Source: Cellulomonadaceae bacterium (GTDB lineage Bacteria > Actinomycetota > Actinomycetes > Actinomycetales > Cellulomonadaceae). Taken from it: a stretch of DNA of 6,222 nucleotides. The stretch spans positions 1 through 6,222 of the forward strand of contig JAITCK010000152.1 of assembly GCA_031283115.1 (NCBI GenBank), in the 5' to 3' direction. The translations under genes were made by a program, and so were the position numbers. A model generated the notes under the pieces. The model saw nothing but the letters and a program-made list of their open reading frames with translations, was not told the DNA's origin and did not search any database. Of this stretch, positions 1-5,413 are shown one piece after another; positions within the stretch are counted from its first letter, which is position 1; each line of letters opens with the position of its first letter.

Positions 1-148
1 AGCCCCACCAGGTCGAGGCATACTTCTTGTACACCTCGGCCTTGACCCGCACCACCGACGCATTGGCGCTCTTGTTCACCGATTCCTCAGTGATCGTCAA
101 CCTGATCTGACCACCCTGAGAACCAGTATTCACAGTCCACTGAGCCAT
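1..148 (-). CDS. Minor tail protein, N-terminal part only (gene runs off the window)
   Basis: The first 49 residues are visible, from ATG 148: MAQWTVNTGSQGGQIRLTIT, then EESVNKSANASVVRVKAEVY and KKYASTWWG, still open at the window edge. The start is fixed by AGGAGGT at 160-154. The pattern 'strand, S-V-x-x-S-A-N-A-S-x-V-x-V, aromatic strand' suggests a beta-sandwich domain of the kind found near the start of tail tip proteins in phages of Gram-positive hosts. The usual gene after the tape measure is a distal tail (Dit) or minor tail protein at the tip. Which of these it is cannot be decided from 49 residues. Confidence 0.65.
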   Translation of the reverse strand, partial: MAQWTVNTGSQGGQIRLTITEESVNKSANASVVRVKAEVYKKYASTWWG

Positions 149-153
149 GTTGT

Positions 154-160
154 ACCTCCT
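154..160 (-). promoter_or_regulatory. Ribosome binding site of the post-tape-measure minor tail gene
   Basis: AGGAGGT overlaps the tape measure stop codon (TAG 161-159) and stands 5 nt before ATG 148. It is the strongest Shine-Dalgarno sequence in the window, implying efficient re-initiation of the downstream gene. Confidence 0.8.
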
Positions 161-3100
161 AAGAGAACACCGGTTGGCCGGTGCGGGAACTGAGTCGGAT
201 CAGGGCGGAAAGCAGGCGGGCGAGGTCGTCGATGCTGGAACGGGATAGGTCGATGGGGCCGCTGCGGGCGAGGGCAGCCAGGGAGCGGGCAGACAGGTCA
301 ACCGTCTGCGATTCTGTGCGTGAGGGGCTGAGGTCGCGGGTAACGGTACGGACAAACTCGCTGGCCCGTTCCAGGGGGACGATAGCTTCACGGCGGGAAC
401 GGTTATCGCCGATCATGGCGAGTTGCGGGCCGGTGGTGATGCCGCCGTTTGCGAGTTTCGGAATCCGCAAGCCGGGCCATACGCCACCGTTTGCCATCGC
501 CCAGTGCACGTGATTGAAGTGCATGGCCCTGGTGACTGGAGCCCACCCATTGAAGGGTTTGCCCTTGTAGATTTGCCGGGCACCTGCCGGGGAGAAGATG
601 AGCTCGTGGGAGTGCGGATAGTTTTCCGCTAGCCAGTTGAACACGTCCATGCGGGGGGCCATGTCTACAGCGCGGCCTTGACCGTGCATCGACGGAGAGC
701 CCACGGCGGTGATCGCGCCGGGCCTCATAGTGGAGGTGATGGCCAGGCCAGGGAAGGCGGAATGCAGGATGGATACCATCTTCTGGTAGCCCATCCCAGC
801 GCCCTTGCCGGTGGCGGCGACAGCCTTTTTACCGTCGCCAGCGAACCAGCCTTTTACCCAGTCGGTGAGGCCGCCCACCCACTGGCCGGGCATACCGCCT
901 ACCAGTTGACCGAAGTCACCGCCGCCGATGGCTTTGACGGCCGCAGCGACGGGTTGACGGATGAGGTCAATCATCGACGCGACAGGATCGGCAAGGAACT
1001 GGCCTACGGCACTGGCCGCGTCTTTAGTCCAGTCCCACGCCTTGGCGCCCTTGTCTTTGACCCAGTTCCAGGCGTCGCCAGCCCAACCGAACACGCCGCC
1101 AGAGGCGAACGCCTGCCGGGGGCCGGCCATCTGTGCGAGTAGGTCACGCAGGCGCCCGCTGCGGGCTGCCATGTTCATTAGGGCGACCATGCGGGGGCCA
1201 CCGATGGCGCGCGTCCACTCAGGCCGCATGATGGCTTCGCCGCCGGACAGGTCGAGGAGGCCGCCTGTGGGCGAGTAGAAACGGTGCACGTCACGGCCCG
1301 GCGTGTAGCCGGGCATGACGCCACCGCGCGCGAAGGCCAACGGTTTGATGTCGGGCATCCGCAGGGACATGCCCACCTTTTCGGCGATCATGTCAAAGGT
1401 CTTTTTGATGCCCTTGCCGTACACCGTCTCAATGACAAAGTTGATGGGCTTAGCAGCGAATCCTTTGATCTTGTCCCATGCTGTACTCACGATGGACGGC
1501 ACCTTGGCGAATGCCTCGCCGACAGTGCCCAGAGCGGACTTGAGTGGGGTGAAGATTTTGTCGTTGACCCACTGCCAGGCTGCACCGAGGGTGTCTTTGA
1601 CGCCGCGAGTGAACGGGGCCATCATCTGTAGGCCAGCAGTGAGCAGGTGGCCGCCCGCACCAACAATCCCGGCAACGATGGCTTTGATGACACCCCCGAT
1701 AGCGCCGAGCAGCGGAGGGATGATCTGAGGGGCAGCCGTCACTAAGGCCATGAACATGGTCAGTGATCCGCCGATCAACTGCGGGGCAGCGCCACCCAGG
1801 CCGACGATCAGAGATTCGATGATCTGAGGTAGGGCGTCGATCAGTGGCGGGATGATCTGAGGGACAGCGTCAACAATGGCCATCAGCGCTGACGTCGAGG
1901 CGTCAATGAGTAAGGGGATCGACCCGACAAGGAACCCGATGATTCCCGTGATGATGCCGGGCAGGGCTCCGAGCAGGGGCGGAAGAATCTTAGGGATGGC
2001 GTCGATGAGGACGCCGAACATTCGCATCCCACCCTTGAGGAGGACAGGGAGGGACCGGTCGAGCCCGTCAACCAGGCCCGTGGCGAGTTGGGGCGCCGCA
2101 TCGACCAGGTCAGGTAGAGCCGTGATGACGCCAGCCACCACGCCCCCGAGCAGCATGACCCCGCCATCAGTCAGGTCGGGTAGGGCAGCGATGAGTCCAT
2201 CAACCAGGCCGATAGCGGCTGTCACTGCTGCAGGAATGAGTTGGGGCGCCGCTCCTGCAACGCCCTGGATGAGGGCAACAATGACGTCCATACCGGCCAC
2301 GGTCAGGTCAGGAATGACCTCCAGCAGGCCGCTGGTCAGGTTGAGCACAATGGGCACGGCGGCAGCCATCAGGGACGGCGCCGCGGTAGCGATCCCTTGC
2401 ACCAGGCCGAGCACCACCGACGTACCCAAGTCGAGCACATGCGGAGCGATGCCGGCCAGAGAACCAACCAGTTGGGTGATGACGGACGGGGCTACGGCGG
2501 CGACGTTCTCAATGATGGGCCCAATGTTGTGAATGACAGCTTCGAAAGAGGTGACCAGGTTGTCAGTGAGTAGGCCGACGTCAGCATCCGCGTTTCCCAG
2601 GCCAGCGACCAGGTTGGAGTAGGCGGCTGACAGCATCCCCAACGACCCGGAAATGGTTTCGAAGGCTTCACGTTCGAAGTTGCCCGCATACTGGGCGGTC
2701 TGGTCGAAGAACATCTGCATCGCCACTTGAGATTTCTCAGCTTGTGAGGCGACATTCCATTTGAAGTTGATGCCTTTTTCCAGGGCATAAGCCTCAATAG
2801 AGGTGGCATTCATGGCGACGCCCAAGTTGTCCATCATCGTGAAGTTGCCTTTGGCGGCACCAGCGACAGAATCCATCGCAGCGCCCATATCTAGGCCCAT
2901 CACGGAAGCGACATCGGCAGCCCGCTGCATAGCCTTGGACGTCAGATCAAGAGCCTGGCGTTGTTCTACGCCTGAGCCTTGGAATAAGGCGCCCATTTTG
3001 TTGGCTGTCGCCAGATAGTTTGACTGGCTGATGCCGAGGGTTTTGTAAGCTTGAGCGCCCTTGTCAACCATGGTTTGGGCGTAGTCACCAAACACGGCAT

Positions 3101-3374
3101 TAGCGCCGCCGAGGTTCTGTTCTAGTTGACCAAACTGGTTGATGACATCCTTAGTGAGTTTGGTGGCGCCAGCGCCCGCAGCCACCAGGGAGGCGGCAGC
3201 GACTACGCCGACCTTCTTGAGGGCGCCACCGAAACTGCTGGAGAACTTGCCGCCAGTTTCAGCACCAGCAATCTCACCGGCTTTCCCGCCGTTGAGTTGA
3301 GCAGCGAGTGCTTTGGCTCCACCCTCAAAGGTGGGCAGGATGCGTAGTGCAGCGGTACCGACGGACGCGGCCAT
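159..3374 (-). CDS. Tail tape measure protein with hendecad array and M15/LAS-type peptidase domain
   Basis: This 1071-residue protein (numbered from ATG 3374) sets tail length and helps DNA enter the cell. Residues 1-70 form a variable N-terminus with a hydrophobic Ala/Val segment near 55-70. Residues about 75-290 are the TP901-type tape measure core (NQFGQLEQNLGGANAVFGDY; later GNFTMMDNLGVAMNATS). Residues 294-579 are a hydrophobic 11-residue repeat array. 'GGVMPGY...SPTGGLLDLSGGEAIMRPEW' (about 684-720) is a motif shared by many actinophage tape measures. A Trp-rich stretch (about 763-845; WNWVKDKGAKAWDW) precedes a peptidase-like domain at about 862-960 with SMHGQGRAVDM (His897, Asp904) and HFNHVHW (His955, His957). 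'ANGGITTGPQLAMIGD' and 'AIVPLE' near 974-1001 are a common tape measure C-terminal motif. Two related DLS-rich helical units close the protein. At about 0.15 nm per residue the tail would be near 160 nm. Confidence 0.92.
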   Translation of the reverse strand: MAASVGTAALRILPTFEGGAKALAAQLNGGKAGEIAGAETGGKFSSSFGGALKKVGVVAAASLVAAGAGATKLTKDVINQFGQLEQNLGGANAVFGDYAQTMVDKGAQAYKTLGISQSNYLATANKMGALFQGSGVEQRQALDLTSKAMQRAADVASVMGLDMGAAMDSVAGAAKGNFTMMDNLGVAMNATSIEAYALEKGINFKWNVASQAEKSQVAMQMFFDQTAQYAGNFEREAFETISGSLGMLSAAYSNLVAGLGNADADVGLLTDNLVTSFEAVIHNIGPIIENVAAVAPSVITQLVGSLAGIAPHVLDLGTSVVLGLVQGIATAAPSLMAAAVPIVLNLTSGLLEVIPDLTVAGMDVIVALIQGVAGAAPQLIPAAVTAAIGLVDGLIAALPDLTDGGVMLLGGVVAGVITALPDLVDAAPQLATGLVDGLDRSLPVLLKGGMRMFGVLIDAIPKILPPLLGALPGIITGIIGFLVGSIPLLIDASTSALMAIVDAVPQIIPPLIDALPQIIESLIVGLGGAAPQLIGGSLTMFMALVTAAPQIIPPLLGAIGGVIKAIVAGIVGAGGHLLTAGLQMMAPFTRGVKDTLGAAWQWVNDKIFTPLKSALGTVGEAFAKVPSIVSTAWDKIKGFAAKPINFVIETVYGKGIKKTFDMIAEKVGMSLRMPDIKPLAFARGGVMPGYTPGRDVHRFYSPTGGLLDLSGGEAIMRPEWTRAIGGPRMVALMNMAARSGRLRDLLAQMAGPRQAFASGGVFGWAGDAWNWVKDKGAKAWDWTKDAASAVGQFLADPVASMIDLIRQPVAAAVKAIGGGDFGQLVGGMPGQWVGGLTDWVKGWFAGDGKKAVAATGKGAGMGYQKMVSILHSAFPGLAITSTMRPGAITAVGSPSMHGQGRAVDMAPRMDVFNWLAENYPHSHELIFSPAGARQIYKGKPFNGWAPVTRAMHFNHVHWAMANGGVWPGLRIPKLANGGITTGPQLAMIGDNRSRREAIVPLERASEFVRTVTRDLSPSRTESQTVDLSARSLAALARSGPIDLSRSSIDDLARLLSALIRLSSRTGQPVFS
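494..791 (-). other. Peptidase M15 / LAS-type zinc peptidase domain encoded within the tape measure gene
   Basis: Residues about 862-960 read as a compact domain: YQKMVSILHSAFPGLAITST, then MRPG, then SMHGQGRAVDM, WLAENYPHSHELIFSP and MHFNHVHWAM. His897 and Asp904 in H-x6-D spacing plus His957 in H-V-H match the zinc ligands of LAS enzymes (D-Ala-D-Ala carboxypeptidase / MepA group), which cut peptide bonds in peptidoglycan. The acidic residue often found just before the H-x-H is not visible here; His952 or His955 could serve, or Glu925 in 'SHELIF'. Muralytic domains inside tape measures are established for mycobacteriophages. Activity here is inferred from ligand conservation. Confidence 0.72.
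1638..2495 (-). repeat. 26-unit, 11-residue (33-bp) repeat array inside the tape measure gene
   Basis: Residues 294-579 divide into 26 consecutive 11-mers without a single insertion or deletion. Examples in one phase are GLIAALPDLTD, GVITALPDLVD, AIPKILPPLLG, AVPQIIPPLID, ALPQIIESLIV and AAPQIIPPLLG. Positions 6, 9 and 10 are mostly hydrophobic, position 7 is often Pro, position 11 often Asp/Gly, and position 1 Gly/Ala. Units with 'xxP-x-L' often alternate with Pro-poor units such as GGMRMFGVLID. At DNA level near-identical stretches recur, e.g. GGGATGATCTGAGG (plus strand) at 1717-1730 and 1849-1862, 132 bp apart. The region is very hydrophobic and would score as several membrane segments. 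Confidence 0.85.
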
Positions 3375-3380
3375 CACTCA

Positions 3381-3386
3381 CCCCCT
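3381..3386 (-). promoter_or_regulatory. Ribosome binding site of the tape measure gene
   Basis: AGGGGG ends 6 nt before ATG 3374 and only 3 nt before the in-frame GTG 3377, so ATG 3374 is preferred. It lies just 3' of the 14-bp hairpin, whose melting or folding could alter access. Confidence 0.65.
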
Positions 3387-3388
3387 GC

Positions 3389-3426
3389 TCCTGTCGTGCG
3401 GCGTCGTGCAATGCCGCACGACAGGA
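3389..3426 (-). promoter_or_regulatory. 14-bp perfect inverted repeat between chaperone and tape measure genes
   Basis: On the plus strand TCCTGTCGTGCGGC (3389-3402) and GCCGCACGACAGGA (3413-3426) are exact reverse complements around a 10-nt spacer GTCGTGCAAT. The spacer repeats the stem heptamer GTCGTGC, so the other arm could also pair in a shifted register. The structure fills most of the 63-nt gap between the GT stop (3438) and the tape measure start, and its 3' foot abuts the tape measure ribosome binding site. No U-run follows on the transcript. Likely roles are message stabilisation, partial termination or tuning of tape measure initiation. Confidence 0.7.
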
Positions 3427-3437
3427 CGGGGTGGTGG

Positions 3438-4198
3438 TTACAGGAGGGCGTTGAGGATGCCCGCGTCGCCGTTGTCGAGCCGGTCGGGTTGACGGTTGTC
3501 CCAGGGGCGGGGCCATTTGGCTGCTTCATCGCTGCTGAGCAGGTCGATGAGGGTGGCTAGGGCTGTGGCTTCACGGCTTTCAGGCCAGGCCCATCCGTTG
3601 ACGGCGGCTGCTAGGTGGCTGCTTGGGTCTTTGACGAGTTCGAGGGCGAGCCTGGTGACCTCACGCCAGTCGGTGAGGTTTGCCGGGGTGGGGGCGGGCA
3701 TCTGGAACCGGGTACGCCAGTCGTAGGCGACTGGCCCGGGATGCTCCCGCAGCCACCGCGCGGCGGTCAGGATTCCGGGAGGCTCACGTCGCTGTCGTTG
3801 TCGGCGGTGAACCAGTCCACAAGTACCTGCTGGCCGTCCTGCGGGGGCAGGGCGTCGAAAGCGGCCAAACTATCGGCAGATGCGACGCGGGCGAGCAGGC
3901 GAGCGGCCACGCGGGCGCCGCCTTCAGCGTAGGAATCGGCGGCGAGCATGACGCGCATGTCACCGGCTGTCATGGACTCTTGAAAGGAGGGCAGCATGTG
4001 CATCCGACCGTCCATGCCGGGGAAGTGGAAGGGCGCGGGTGCGGCAGCCGGGGGCAGGTGGTCTTGCGGGGCTTTGGGGCCGCGCATGGGCGGCAGCACG
4101 GGGGTGGTGGCCGCAGCGAAGCCGGTGAGTTCTTCCTGCATGGCGGGGGCGTGGTGCGTAGCGGGGACTGCGGGGGTGAAGGTGGTGGTGGTTTCCAT
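3438..4198 (-). CDS. Tail assembly chaperone, -1 frameshift fusion (gpGT-like)
   Basis: A second open frame in the -1 phase runs across the G stop codon to TAA 3440-3438. Joined at the proposed slip site (3779-3773), it gives a fusion of about 253 residues: 142 from G, then ILTAARWLREHPGPVAYDWR and on through LTDWREVTRLALELVKDPSS to the end NGDAGILNALL. The segment between the G stop and the first ATG of this frame (3701) looks fully coding: 'W-L-R-E-H-P-G-P-V-A-Y-D-W' is the kind of motif that opens the T part in actinophages. No Shine-Dalgarno site precedes ATG 3701. Both facts argue for expression by frameshifting rather than as a separate gene. In known phages the T part binds the tape measure and a fixed G:GT ratio is needed for tail assembly. 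The exact slip codon is an inference. Confidence 0.78.
3737..3767 (-). promoter_or_regulatory. Two consecutive small hairpins downstream of the frameshift site
   Basis: ACCGC-CGC-GCGGT (3767-3755) and CGGGA-GCA-TCCCG (3749-3737) are each perfect 5-bp stems with 3-nt loops, 5 nt apart on the transcript. The first begins 5 nt after the candidate slip heptamer, within the spacing usual for frameshift-stimulating structures. Such short GC-rich stems also occur by chance in a GC-rich genome, so the role is inferred from position. Confidence 0.4.
3767..4198 (-). CDS. Tail assembly chaperone, short form (gpG-like)
   Basis: This is a 143-residue protein. Residues 1-60 are Pro/Ala/Thr-rich and low in complexity (METTTTFTPAVPATHH at the start). 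The core from about residue 57 reads FHFPGMDGRMHMLPSFQESM, then a helical segment AGDMRVMLAADSYAEGGARV and AARLLARVASADSLAAFDAL, and it ends with an acidic tail DWFTADNDSDVSLPES before TGA 3769-3767. A protein of this kind between the major tail and tape measure genes, overlapping a second open frame in the -1 phase, is the lambda G/T arrangement. The short form keeps the tape measure soluble and recruits tube subunits during assembly; it is absent from mature virions in the known cases. Sequence identity of the core is low across phages, so identification rests on layout as much as on residues. Confidence 0.8.
   Translation of the reverse strand: METTTTFTPAVPATHHAPAMQEELTGFAAATTPVLPPMRGPKAPQDHLPPAAAPAPFHFPGMDGRMHMLPSFQESMTAGDMRVMLAADSYAEGGARVAARLLARVASADSLAAFDALPPQDGQQVLVDWFTADNDSDVSLPES
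3773..3779 (-). promoter_or_regulatory. Candidate -1 frameshift site (C CCG GAA)
   Basis: The last codons of G read CTC CCG GAA TCC TGA. Slipping back one base at CCG GAA re-reads CCC GGA and enters the T frame at ATC CTG ACC. It is not a canonical X-XXY-YYZ heptamer: CCG to CCC keeps two pairs, GAA to GGA needs a U-G pair in the middle. Support comes from its place 4 nt before the stop and from a hairpin (ACCGC, loop CGC, GCGGT; 3767-3755) starting 5 nt downstream. A weaker alternative is G CCC CCG at 3848-3842. Confidence 0.5.
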
Positions 4199-4205
4199 GA
4201 TGGGT

Positions 4206-4210
4206 TCCTT
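4206..4210 (-). promoter_or_regulatory. Ribosome binding site of the tail assembly chaperone
   Basis: AAGGA lies 7 nt before ATG 4198. It selects this start over an in-frame upstream ATG at 4267, which would begin inside the inverted repeat and add 23 residues that look non-coding. Confidence 0.75.
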
Positions 4211-4215
4211 GGGTG

Positions 4216-4241
4216 GTGTGGATGGGTTGGCGTGTGGATGG
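4216..4241. repeat. Two 10-bp direct repeats complementary to the hairpin loop
   Basis: On the plus strand GTGTGGATGG occurs at 4216-4225 and 4232-4241, a 16-bp period. On the transcript these read CCATCCACAC. The first one transcribed (4238-4231, TCCACACG) matches all 8 bases CGTGTGGA of the upstream hairpin loop at 4268-4261. The second (4222-4216, TCCACAC) matches 7. The second copy lies 5 nt ahead of the chaperone ribosome binding site. Mutually exclusive pseudoknots are therefore possible in the message; pairing is seen in the sequence, function is inferred. Confidence 0.6.
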
Positions 4242-4247
4242 TGGTTA

Positions 4248-4282
4248 CGCCTGCCTGGCGTCCACACGGCGCCAGGCAGGCG
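4248..4282 (-). promoter_or_regulatory. 13-bp perfect inverted repeat after the major tail gene
   Basis: CGCCTGCCTGGCG (4282-4270 on the transcribed sense) is exactly complementary to CGCCAGGCAGGCG (4260-4248), with a 9-nt loop CCGTGTGGA between. It begins 5 nt after the major tail stop TAA (4290-4288). No U-run follows it on the minus-strand transcript, so it is not a standard intrinsic terminator. A stable 3' hairpin, a leaky terminator or an RNA-processing barrier lowering chaperone output relative to tube protein are the likely roles; all are inferred. Confidence 0.7.
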
Positions 4283-4287
4283 GGCTT

Positions 4288-4950
4288 TTAGGAGGCGTCG
4301 GCGGCGGTGGCGCGGAAGATTTTTGCGGAGCCTTCTTTGCCGGTGCGCGGGTCGGCGATCTTGTCGGACGGGTAGGCCCGGTAGGTGACGCCGTAGGCGG
4401 ATACTTCACCGTTTTGCATGGTGCGTGATTCAACTTCGGAGACCTGGCCCTTGTCGATGTAGTAGCGCTCGATGAAACGGTCACCGTCAGCGTTGGCGAG
4501 CAACACGGTGAAGCACAGGGGGGCACGCTTGCCGGTGGCAGAGGGGACGATTACCTGAGTACCGTCGGCGTCCACGTCGGTGGCGTAGTAGGCCTCAAGG
4601 ACGGCCTTGTTGGTTTCGATGAGGGTGGTCTTGTAGGTGAGGCCGGATTCGGTGACGATTTCGAGCGCCACTTCGCCCCACTGGTCGACGTGCTGGTTGG
4701 TGGATCGGTCAAGATTCTGTTCGAATCCGTCTTTGCTGTAGCGGCCCAGGTGTGTCCAGGCGGGGTCAACTTCAGACATTTTGGTGGTGGCGTCTTCGGG
4801 CGCCTGGCAGCCGGTGGCGCCTACGTGGATGTCTCCACCGAGCACGGCCATAGCACCCCAGTTGAGGGGGTCTTCGCTGCCTCCGGCAGAGCCTACGGAT
4901 GCTTTGGGGGTGATGGGGATGACGGGGTTGTCGATGGGGTCGTTGGCCAT
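4288..4950 (-). CDS. Major tail tube protein
   Basis: This 220-residue protein begins MANDPIDNPVIPITPKASVG and ends KIFRATAADAS. It has no membrane segment or signal peptide, and is acidic in its middle part. It alternates predicted strands with short turns: WGEVALEIVTESGLTYKTTL, KRAPLCFTVLLANADGDRFI, ERYYIDKGQVSEVESRTMQN, then VSAYGVTYRAYPSDKIAD. 'F-T-V-L-L-x-D-G-D-R-x-I-x-R-Y-Y-I-D-K-G-Q-V-S-E-V' followed by 'Y-x-V-T-x-x-A-Y-P-D' is characteristic of the major tail proteins of actinobacterial siphoviruses, which stack as hexameric rings to form the tube. Position between the terminator and the chaperone pair is the canonical one. The N-terminal 50 residues are Gly/Pro/Ala-rich and probably flexible before assembly. 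It is followed by a 13-bp hairpin that may set how much downstream message is made. Confidence 0.85.
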   Translation of the reverse strand: MANDPIDNPVIPITPKASVGSAGGSEDPLNWGAMAVLGGDIHVGATGCQAPEDATTKMSEVDPAWTHLGRYSKDGFEQNLDRSTNQHVDQWGEVALEIVTESGLTYKTTLIETNKAVLEAYYATDVDADGTQVIVPSATGKRAPLCFTVLLANADGDRFIERYYIDKGQVSEVESRTMQNGEVSAYGVTYRAYPSDKIADPRTGKEGSAKIFRATAADAS

Positions 4951-4958
4951 GACAGTTT

Positions 4959-4964
4959 TCCTTT
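4959..4964 (-). promoter_or_regulatory. Ribosome binding site of the major tail gene
   Basis: AAAGGA stands 8 nt before ATG 4950 in the 25-nt gap that follows the tail terminator stop (TAA 4978-4976). It supports ATG 4950 as the start. This gap is the first break in an otherwise overlapping gene run, consistent with independent, strong initiation of the abundant tube protein. Confidence 0.7.
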
Positions 4965-4975
4965 GCGTGAGTGGG

Positions 4976-5413
4976 TTACAGGTGAGGTGAGTTGGTGAAG
5001 ATGATCAGGTCAGCGGTGAGATAGCGCAGGGGTTCTACTTCGCCGTCGATGGGGATGGGTCGGGAGGCTGTACAGGCCAGAACGGGCCGCCCTCCGGTCA
5101 TGGCATCAAGGGCACGGCGGACGGCGGCCGCCAACCTGTCGGCGATGTTCTCGCTGGGCGCCCACACGTTGACGCCCAGCCGGGCGGTTGAGCGGACATC
5201 GTCGAGGGGTTCGCCGCCGTCGTCGCGCACGATGACCTGACAGGTGTGGTCTAGGTCGGCGAGAGCGCTGGCGGTGAGTTTGACGTCCCCTACATGGACG
5301 TCGTCGCGGAAGGCAGGGCTCAGGCGGTCGGGGGCGTCCAGGTAGTGGACTACAGCGGCGGTGAGGCCTGGCCACGGGGTGGCAGGGCGGGCAGGTTCAA
5401 CGAATCCGGCCAT
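4976..5413 (-). CDS. Putative tail terminator protein
   Basis: This 145-residue protein starts at ATG 5413-5411, sharing its A with the preceding stop codon (TGATG). Only a weak purine stretch (GGGAAAG) lies upstream, so translation is probably coupled to the gp10-like gene. The protein begins MAGFVEPARPATPWPGLTAA, with an N-terminal helix (AAVVHYLDA) and then strands VQIV-type: HTCQVIVRDD, RLGVNVWAPS. A helix follows (NIADRLAAAVRRALDAM), then a final strand, LRYLTADLIIFTN. This alpha-beta layout, the 'V-x-V-W-A' strand with a following 'A-x-x-L-A-x-x-V-R-x-A-L' helix, and the position immediately before the major tail gene are those of actinophage tail terminators (lambda gpU / SPP1 gp17 role), which form a ring ending tail polymerisation and joining tail to head. 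Function is inferred; no sequence search was possible. Confidence 0.65.
   Translation of the reverse strand: MAGFVEPARPATPWPGLTAAVVHYLDAPDRLSPAFRDDVHVGDVKLTASALADLDHTCQVIVRDDGGEPLDDVRSTARLGVNVWAPSENIADRLAAAVRRALDAMTGGRPVLACTASRPIPIDGEVEPLRYLTADLIIFTNSPHL

Noticed and set aside
1717..1862. CRISPR-like or mobile-element repeat because of recurring GGGATGATCTGAGG
   Set aside because: The copies are in frame, separated by multiples of 33 bp and encode PQIIPPL-type units of the tape measure; there are no spacers.
1876..2532. Plus-strand open frame of 218 residues opposite the tape measure gene
   Set aside because: It mirrors the hydrophobic repeat region, is Ser/Arg/Pro/Thr-rich with no recognisable domain and no good ribosome binding site. 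The minus strand is clearly coding here.
3438..3701. Independent 87-residue gene starting at ATG 3701
   Set aside because: No Shine-Dalgarno site precedes the ATG, and coding-like residues extend upstream in the same frame to the G stop. It is better read as the C-terminal part of the frameshift product.
4248..4290. Intrinsic terminator reading on the plus strand (hairpin followed by GGCTTTT)
   Set aside because: There is no plus-strand gene to terminate, and the T-run belongs to the major tail stop codon region. On the transcribed minus strand no U-run follows the stem.
3680..4291. Plus-strand open frame of 203 residues opposite the chaperone gene
   Set aside because: Gly/His/Arg-rich shadow produced by GC-rich third positions. 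It runs through the hairpin and into the major tail gene end, and lies opposite a gene pair with a well known arrangement.
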